A stretch of 64,000 nucleotides of DNA from Actinacidiphila acididurans (GTDB lineage Bacteria > Actinomycetota > Actinomycetes > Streptomycetales > Streptomycetaceae), in NCBI RefSeq assembly GCF_016918855.1, contig NZ_JADKYB010000013.1:186001-250000 (forward strand), read 5' to 3'. This document shows, piece after piece, positions 59,378-64,000 of this stretch. Numbering within the stretch: position 1 is the first letter of the stretch; each line of letters starts with the position of its first letter. The notes beneath the pieces are model-generated. The model had not been told where the DNA came from. It made no database searches and saw nothing but the letters and a program-made list of their open reading frames with translations. Position numbers and translations under genes: made by a program.

Positions 59378-62377
59378 GTGACGTCGTACCGCGACGAGGC
59401 GGCGTCGTACCCGGGCGCGGCGGCGGGCGGCCCCGGGGGCCACGGCCCGGGCGCGGAACCGGACCCGGGCTACGGTTCCGGTTACGGCGCCGGTCACAGC
59501 TCCGGCTACGAGGACGTCGTCCTGGCCGCGCTCGGCGAACTCGGCACCGGCGTGGACTGCTCCGGGCTGCGCAGCCTGCCGCTGGAGGGGCCGCAGGTGC
59601 TGTGGCTGGTGACGGCGGGCGAGATGGACCTGTTCGCGGTGGACCCGGCGGGCGTGGGCACCTGGCACTTCCTGGGCCGGCTGGGCAGCGGCACCCTGCT
59701 GCTCGGCCCGGTGCAGGGCCCGCACCACACGCTGGTCAGCCGCCCGCTCCAGGGCTGCGCGGTGCGGCGGATCGCGCTGCGCGAGCTGTACCCGCCGGCC
59801 GCCTGGCCGGGGCAGGAGTACGGCTACGGGGTCCCGGACGGCTACGGCGGTCAGGCCGACCCGTACGGATACGGCGAGCAGGGCGCGTACCCGGCGCAGG
59901 CCCCGTACGGCTACCCGCCCGATCCGCTGCTGGAGGACGCCTTCGCCCGCGGGCTCGGGCGGGGCCTGCGGGTGCTGTTCGAGGCGCGGGTGGACGGCCG
60001 CCCGGCGGTGGCCGACGCGACGGCCGACGACGACATCCTGTGGCTGCCGGTGGACCCCGGCAGTGTGCAGTACGGCGCCGCCTTCGGCGCGGACAGCGCC
60101 GGTGACCTGCTGATCGACGGCGCGATGTGGCAGCGCATGGTCACTCAGCAGTCCCGGCTGCTGACCTCGCTGGGCCGCTGGATCGAGAAGCTGGAGCAGG
60201 CGCACGAGGAGCGCGCCGCGGCCGGGATGCGGGCCGGCGAGGCGGCCGGCGAGCAGGCCGACCGGGCGCTGCTGGCGTCCATCGGGCGGACCGGGCGGAC
60301 CGGGGCGCGCGGCGCCGGCGCGGACGACGCGACCGTGGCGGTGTGCCGGCTGGTGGGCGCGGCGGCCGGCATCGAGGTGACCGCACCGACGGGAAGCGCC
60401 GACGAGCGGGTTTCCGCGGTCGAACGCGTCGCTCTTGCCTCGGGTTTCCGCAGCCGTACGGTCCGGCTCGGCGGTCGCTGGTGGCGCGAGGACAGCGGCC
60501 CGCTGGTCGGCCACCGGGCCGGCACCGGCACGCCGGTGGCGCTGCTGTGGCGGCGCGGCCGGTACGAGGCGGTGGACGCGCGCGGCCGGCGCACGGTCGT
60601 GGACGGCGCGAACGGCGGCCAGTTCGAGGAGCGGGCCGTGATGTTCTACCGGCCGCTGCCGCCGGGCCCGCTGACGCTGCGCCGGATGCTGCGGTTCGGC
60701 CTGCGCGGCACGGCCGCTGACCTGCGCAACCTGGTCATCGGCAGCCTGGTCGCGGTGGGGCTGGGCGCGCTGGTGCCGCTCGCCACCGGGCAGGTGCTCG
60801 GCTCCTACGTGCCGAACGGCGAGAGCGGGCTGATCACGCAGGCGGCGGTGGCGATCGTGGTGGCCTCGGTGGTCGCGGCGTTCTTCATGCTGCTGCAGAA
60901 CCTGGCGATCCTGCGGCTGGAGGGCCGGATCGAGGCGACCCTCCAGCCTGCCGTGTGGGACAGGCTGCTGCGCCTGCCGACCGCCTTCTTCGCCGGCCGT
61001 TCCACCGGGGAACTGGCCAGCGCGGCGATGGGCATCAGCGCGATCCGCCGGGTGCTGTCCGGGGTCAGTTCGGTGGCGGTGCAGTCCGGCACGGTCGCGG
61101 TGGTCAACCTGGTGCTGCTGTTGTGCTTCAGCGTGCCGCTGGCGCTGGTGGCGCTGGGCCTGCTGGTGGTGGTGGCCGCGCTTTTCCTGGCCATGGGGCT
61201 GTGGCAGGTGCGCTGGCAGCGGCGGCTGGTCGAACTGGGCAACAAGCTCAACAACCAGGCGTTCCAGACCCTGCGCGGGCTGCCGAAGCTGCGAGTGGCG
61301 GCCGCGGAGAGCTTCGCCTACGCGGCCTGGGCCACCCGGTTCGCCCGCAGCCGTGAACTCCAGCAGCGGGTGGGCCGGATCCGCAACCTGACCACCGTGC
61401 TCAACGCGGTCTACCTGCCGCTGAGCATGCTGATCCTGTTCCTGCTGCTGGCCGGGCCGGCCCGCGGCAGCCTGTCGGCGAGCGGCTTCCTGACCTTCAG
61501 CACGGCGGTGACCATGATGCTGACCTCGGTCACCCAGGTGACCGGAGCGCTGGTCCAGGCGGTGTCGGTGCTGCCGGTGTTCGAGCAGGTCGCCCCGCTG
61601 CTGCGGGAACCGCCCGAGGTGCGCGAGGGCAGCGCGCAGCCGGGCGAGCTGACCGGCGGGATCGAGGCGCAGGGGCTGTCCTTCCGTTACGCCGAGGACG
61701 GGCCGCTCGTGCTGGACGACGTGTCCTTCCGGGTCGCGCCCGGGGAGTTCGTGGCGGTGGTGGGGGCCAGCGGCTGCGGCAAGTCCACACTGCTGCGGCT
61801 GCTGATCGGCTTCGACCGGCCGGTCGCGGGCAGCGTGCTCTACGACGGCCAGGACCTGGGCGCCCTCGACCAGGCCGCGGTGCGCCGGCAGTGCGGGGTG
61901 GTGCTGCAGAACGCGCGGCCCTTCACCGGGTCGATCCTGGACTGCATACGCGGCGCCGACGGGGAGTTCACGCTGGAGGAGGCCTGGCAGGCCGCGGCGC
62001 TGGCCGGGCTGGCCGAGGACATCAAGGCGATGCCGATGGGGATGCACACGGTGATCTCCGACGGCGGCGGCGCGGTCTCGGGCGGCCAGCGGCAGCGGCT
62101 GATGATCGCCGCCGCGCTGATCCGCCGGCCGCGGGTGCTGTTCCTGGACGAGGCGACCAGCGCCCTGGACAACGGCACACAGCGGATCGTCATCGACAGC
62201 ACCCGGGCGATGAAGACGACCCGGATCGTCATCGCGCACCGGCTCTCCACCATCATGGACGCCGACCGGGTGATCGTCATGGCCGCCGGGCAGGTCGTCC
62301 AGCAGGGCCCGCCCGCGGACCTGCTCGCCGACACCGGCGGCCTCTTCCACGAGCTGGTGCACCGGCAGATCGGCTGA
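59378..62377 (+). CDS. second NHLM-type ABC transporter (no peptidase)
   Basis: A 999-residue transporter starting at GTG 59378, 1 nt after the preceding stop. The first 300 residues are a regulatory domain typical of this family: a cupin/cNMP-like section (VLWLVTAGEMDLFAVDP...), a Tyr/Gly-rich insert (YGYGVPDGYGGQADPYGYGE) and a helical part. A degenerate peptidase-like segment (residues about 310-430, VAVCRLVGAAAGIEVTAPTGSA...) precedes the six-helix region. Nucleotide-binding domain: Walker A GASGCGKST, signature VSGGQRQRL, Walker B VLFLDEATSALD. It probably dimerises with the PCAT subunit as in other NHLM loci. Confidence 0.93.
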   Translation: MTSYRDEAASYPGAAAGGPGGHGPGAEPDPGYGSGYGAGHSSGYEDVVLAALGELGTGVDCSGLRSLPLEGPQVLWLVTAGEMDLFAVDPAGVGTWHFLGRLGSGTLLLGPVQGPHHTLVSRPLQGCAVRRIALRELYPPAAWPGQEYGYGVPDGYGGQADPYGYGEQGAYPAQAPYGYPPDPLLEDAFARGLGRGLRVLFEARVDGRPAVADATADDDILWLPVDPGSVQYGAAFGADSAGDLLIDGAMWQRMVTQQSRLLTSLGRWIEKLEQAHEERAAAGMRAGEAAGEQADRALLASIGRTGRTGARGAGADDATVAVCRLVGAAAGIEVTAPTGSADERVSAVERVALASGFRSRTVRLGGRWWREDSGPLVGHRAGTGTPVALLWRRGRYEAVDARGRRTVVDGANGGQFEERAVMFYRPLPPGPLTLRRMLRFGLRGTAADLRNLVIGSLVAVGLGALVPLATGQVLGSYVPNGESGLITQAAVAIVVASVVAAFFMLLQNLAILRLEGRIEATLQPAVWDRLLRLPTAFFAGRSTGELASAAMGISAIRRVLSGVSSVAVQSGTVAVVNLVLLLCFSVPLALVALGLLVVVAALFLAMGLWQVRWQRRLVELGNKLNNQAFQTLRGLPKLRVAAAESFAYAAWATRFARSRELQQRVGRIRNLTTVLNAVYLPLSMLILFLLLAGPARGSLSASGFLTFSTAVTMMLTSVTQVTGALVQAVSVLPVFEQVAPLLREPPEVREGSAQPGELTGGIEAQGLSFRYAEDGPLVLDDVSFRVAPGEFVAVVGASGCGKSTLLRLLIGFDRPVAGSVLYDGQDLGALDQAAVRRQCGVVLQNARPFTGSILDCIRGADGEFTLEEAWQAAALAGLAEDIKAMPMGMHTVISDGGGAVSGGQRQRLMIAAALIRRPRVLFLDEATSALDNGTQRIVIDSTRAMKTTRIVIAHRLSTIMDADRVIVMAAGQVVQQGPPADLLADTGGLFHELVHRQIG

Positions 62378-62410
62378 GCACGTGCCGTACGCCCGCGTGC
62401 ACAATGAGGC

Positions 62411-62923
62411 ATGCGCCTGCTGCTGATCTCCGACACCCACCTGCCCAAGCGGGCCAGGGCCCTGCCGGAGCAGGTGCTCGCCGAGGTGGACCGGGCCGAC
62501 GTCGTGCTGCACGCCGGGGACTGGGTGGACGTGGCGACCCTGGACCTGCTGGAGCGCCGGTCCCGCCGCCTGATCGGGGTGTACGGCAACAACGACGGCC
62601 CGCGGCTGCGGGCGCGGCTGCCGGAGATCGCGCGGGCCGAGCTGGGCGGGCTGCGCTTCGCGGTGGTGCACGAGACCGGCGACGCCAAGGGCCGCGAAGC
62701 CCGCTGCGCCCGCCGCTTCCCCGACACCGACGTGCTGGTCTTCGGCCACAGCCACATCCCCTGGGACTCCGTCGCCCCCGGCGGCCTGCGCCTGCTCAAC
62801 CCGGGCTCCCCCACCGACCGCCGCCGCCAGCCCCACCACACCTACCTGACGGTGACAATCCGCGACGCCCTGCTCACCGAGGTCCTGCTGCACTGCCTGC
62901 CGGCCCGCACGCCCGGCACCTGA
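62411..62923 (+). CDS. YfcE-type metallophosphoesterase
   Basis: A 170-residue phosphodiesterase: LLISDTHLPK, LHAGDWVD, VYGNNDGP and VFGHSHIPWD supply the metal ligands. ATG 62411 has GAGG 1 nt upstream of the spacing window, and a CACAAT element (62400-62405) lies close by. Follows the transporter operon by 33 bp but is a common housekeeping family, so it need not belong to the export system. Confidence 0.9.
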   Translation: MRLLLISDTHLPKRARALPEQVLAEVDRADVVLHAGDWVDVATLDLLERRSRRLIGVYGNNDGPRLRARLPEIARAELGGLRFAVVHETGDAKGREARCARRFPDTDVLVFGHSHIPWDSVAPGGLRLLNPGSPTDRRRQPHHTYLTVTIRDALLTEVLLHCLPARTPGT

Positions 62924-63103
62924 CGACACGCGCGGCGTGCGTCGGGTACGGCCGTTCGAGTGACGGGCCCCGGCTATAGGGGCACGAGGGGCCTCCTGTT
63001 CGCCGTACAACGGCGGGAGCTGATCCCGTTTGCGGGGTTCTGCGGTCGCTGTCAGCCTGAAGGGGCATTCGAGGGGCGGTCGTGAGGTGAGGGAGATGGT
63101 GCC
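62924..63103. other. gene-free stretch before the small ORF
   Basis: Contains a TATAGG element (62975-62980) that may be a -10, but no -35 at proper spacing. No coding frame seen. Confidence 0.3.
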
Positions 63104-63172
63104 ATGGCATCGCAGCTCATCGGCCCTTTCCGGACGTCCGGTCCGAGTGGACGCGTGGGGACGGTCCGCTGA
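63104..63172 (+). CDS. possible 22-residue peptide
   Basis: MASQLIGPFRTSGPSGRVGT plus two residues, with GGGAG 8 nt before ATG 63104. It ends 107 nt before the DUF6895-like gene. Only the ribosome site and position support it; it could be a leader peptide or chance. Confidence 0.25.
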   Translation: MASQLIGPFRTSGPSGRVGTVR

Positions 63173-63279
63173 GCCCCGTCGTCGGTTTCTCCGGCCGCGG
63201 CCGCCCCGTGCCGTGTCCGCGACGCGCCCCGAGGCCGGGGCGTGAGGCCCGCCCCCGCGAGGGAAAGCGAGGTGACGCC

Positions 63280-64000
63280 GTGAGCGCCGCACCCACCCCA
63301 TTGCTGCACCAGGTCGGCGAGCGCGCCGTGGCCTGGCTGGACGACAACCGGGAGTACTTCCGGCTGAGCGAGGAGGAGCTGGCCAGGCCGCGGTCGGTGC
63401 TGGAGCGGGTCCGGCCGATCGGGGAACTGGCCGGCAACATGGGGGTGCTGGCCCGCGAGGGCGTGGCGGGCTCGCGGCAGCACGAACGCTCCGCGCGGCT
63501 GCTGGACTTCGCCTGGCGGGAACTGCTCGACGACGGCGACGTGCTGGCCGAGGTCCAGTTCCACGAGCCGCTGTCCCCGGTGCCGCTGGAGGTGTACGCC
63601 TCCTTCCACGAACTGGGCCACCGCCACCCCGGCGTGGAGGAGGGCATCGAACTGGCCCGGTCCACGGCCAGTTGGCGGGCCCTGGAGATGCTGCCCAACC
63701 GCCGCCTGGGCGTGCTGAACGCCGAGCGCCGCATCGGGCTGCCGCCCACCGGCGACTTCGGCGAGGCACTGGCCGCCACCTGGCTGGGCCGCACCCCCGA
63801 GCCGTGGACGGTGCAGTACCACATCGCGTACGACCTCACCCGCACCGTGTTCCACCTCACCAACTGGGGCGAGGCGCCCGGCCGCATCCCGCCGCCGATC
63901 GCGGAGTACCTGACGTCGTATCTGCCGGCCTGGCTGGACGACTGGGCGGACCACGGCCACTGGGACCTGCTGGGCGAACTCCTCGTCGTGGACGCCTGCC
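63280..64000 (+). CDS. DUF6895-like protein (cut by window edge)
   Basis: From GTG 63280 (GAGG 7 nt upstream) the frame stays open to the edge, 240 residues so far. Largely helical: LLHQVGERAVAWLDDNREYFRLSEEELARPRSVLERVRPIGELAGNMGVLAREG, LLDFAWRELLDDGDVLAEVQFHEPLSPVPLEVYASFHELGHRHPG, and the conserved QYHIAYDLTRTVFHLTNWGEAPGRIP. The YDLTRTVFHLTNWG element is what I associate with DUF6895. These occur in streptomycete gene neighbourhoods of peptide natural products, but no function is known. Confidence 0.68.
   Translation, partial: MSAAPTPLLHQVGERAVAWLDDNREYFRLSEEELARPRSVLERVRPIGELAGNMGVLAREGVAGSRQHERSARLLDFAWRELLDDGDVLAEVQFHEPLSPVPLEVYASFHELGHRHPGVEEGIELARSTASWRALEMLPNRRLGVLNAERRIGLPPTGDFGEALAATWLGRTPEPWTVQYHIAYDLTRTVFHLTNWGEAPGRIPPPIAEYLTSYLPAWLDDWADHGHWDLLGELLVVDAC

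Noticed and set aside
59363..63769. Very long open frame on the minus strand opposite the peptide-export genes
   Set aside because: It is antisense to proteins with intact ABC and peptidase motifs; its translation is Arg/Gly/His-rich without domains. Long antisense frames are normal in DNA of this GC content.

Overview
The window is high-GC actinobacterial DNA (roughly 70-75% G+C by eye, with almost every third codon position G or C). Gene content, GTG and occasional TTG starts, CebR-type LacI boxes, a DUF6227-like protein and a ZTP-riboswitch-controlled glyA all point to the Streptomycetaceae (Streptomyces or a close relative). I see no tRNA, rRNA, CRISPR array, insertion sequence or prophage. 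The window cuts a citrate-synthase-like gene on the left and a DUF6895-like gene on the right.

Layout. 0-6.8 kb: housekeeping and hypothetical genes (thioredoxin, a DNA polymerase A-like protein, two small exported proteins, a nucleosidase, a cupin) and an OmpR-type two-component system. 6.9-15.5 kb: a secreted glycoside hydrolase locus on the minus strand with GH18 and GH16 in one coupled operon, a GH30 and a LacI regulator. GH16, GH18 and GH30 all carry near-identical ricin-type CBM13 modules. GH16-GH18 and GH30 share a conserved promoter/operator, and the substrates suggested (beta-1,3-glucan, chitin, beta-1,6-glucan) are the components of fungal cell walls. 15.5-25.7 kb: methyltransferase, 3-hydroxyisobutyryl-CoA hydrolase-like protein, glyA with its riboswitch, and TetR, AraC and MarR regulators. 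25.7-35.4 kb: a second carbohydrate region with GH6 cellulase, ROK regulator, GH29 fucosidase, a very large two-catalytic-domain glucanase and a CelR-like LacI repressor.

35.4-48.5 kb: Sfp-type phosphopantetheinyl transferase with a metallophosphoesterase, a FUSC membrane protein, a two-gene unit with an AbiEii-like nucleotidyltransferase, a thiolase next to a decayed MarR gene, an S4-domain protein, a phosphodiester glycosidase-like protein, a TetR and a stand-alone FabH. 49-52.4 kb: a CUT1-type sugar ABC importer (Tat lipoprotein plus two permeases, no ATPase). 52.5-55.3 kb: two convergent CBM2 proteins (one Cip1-like, one expansin-like), each under a CebR box. 55.9-62.4 kb: a Cys-free double-glycine leader peptide followed by a three-gene NHLM-type export system (HlyD-like adaptor, C39 peptidase-ABC transporter, second ABC transporter). 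No modification enzyme is visible. This is the best candidate for an undescribed system.

Two regulatory codes run through the window. Three TGGGAGCGCTCCCA (CebR/CelR) boxes sit on promoters of cellulose-related genes. A sister palindrome, GAGAGCGCTCTC, occurs eight times perfectly between 20.6 and 41.4 kb: on two promoters (the large glucanase and the CelR-like LacI gene), between convergent gene ends, and inside reading frames. It may be both an operator and a dispersed short repeat. All functions are assigned from sequence motifs read by eye; no database search was run.
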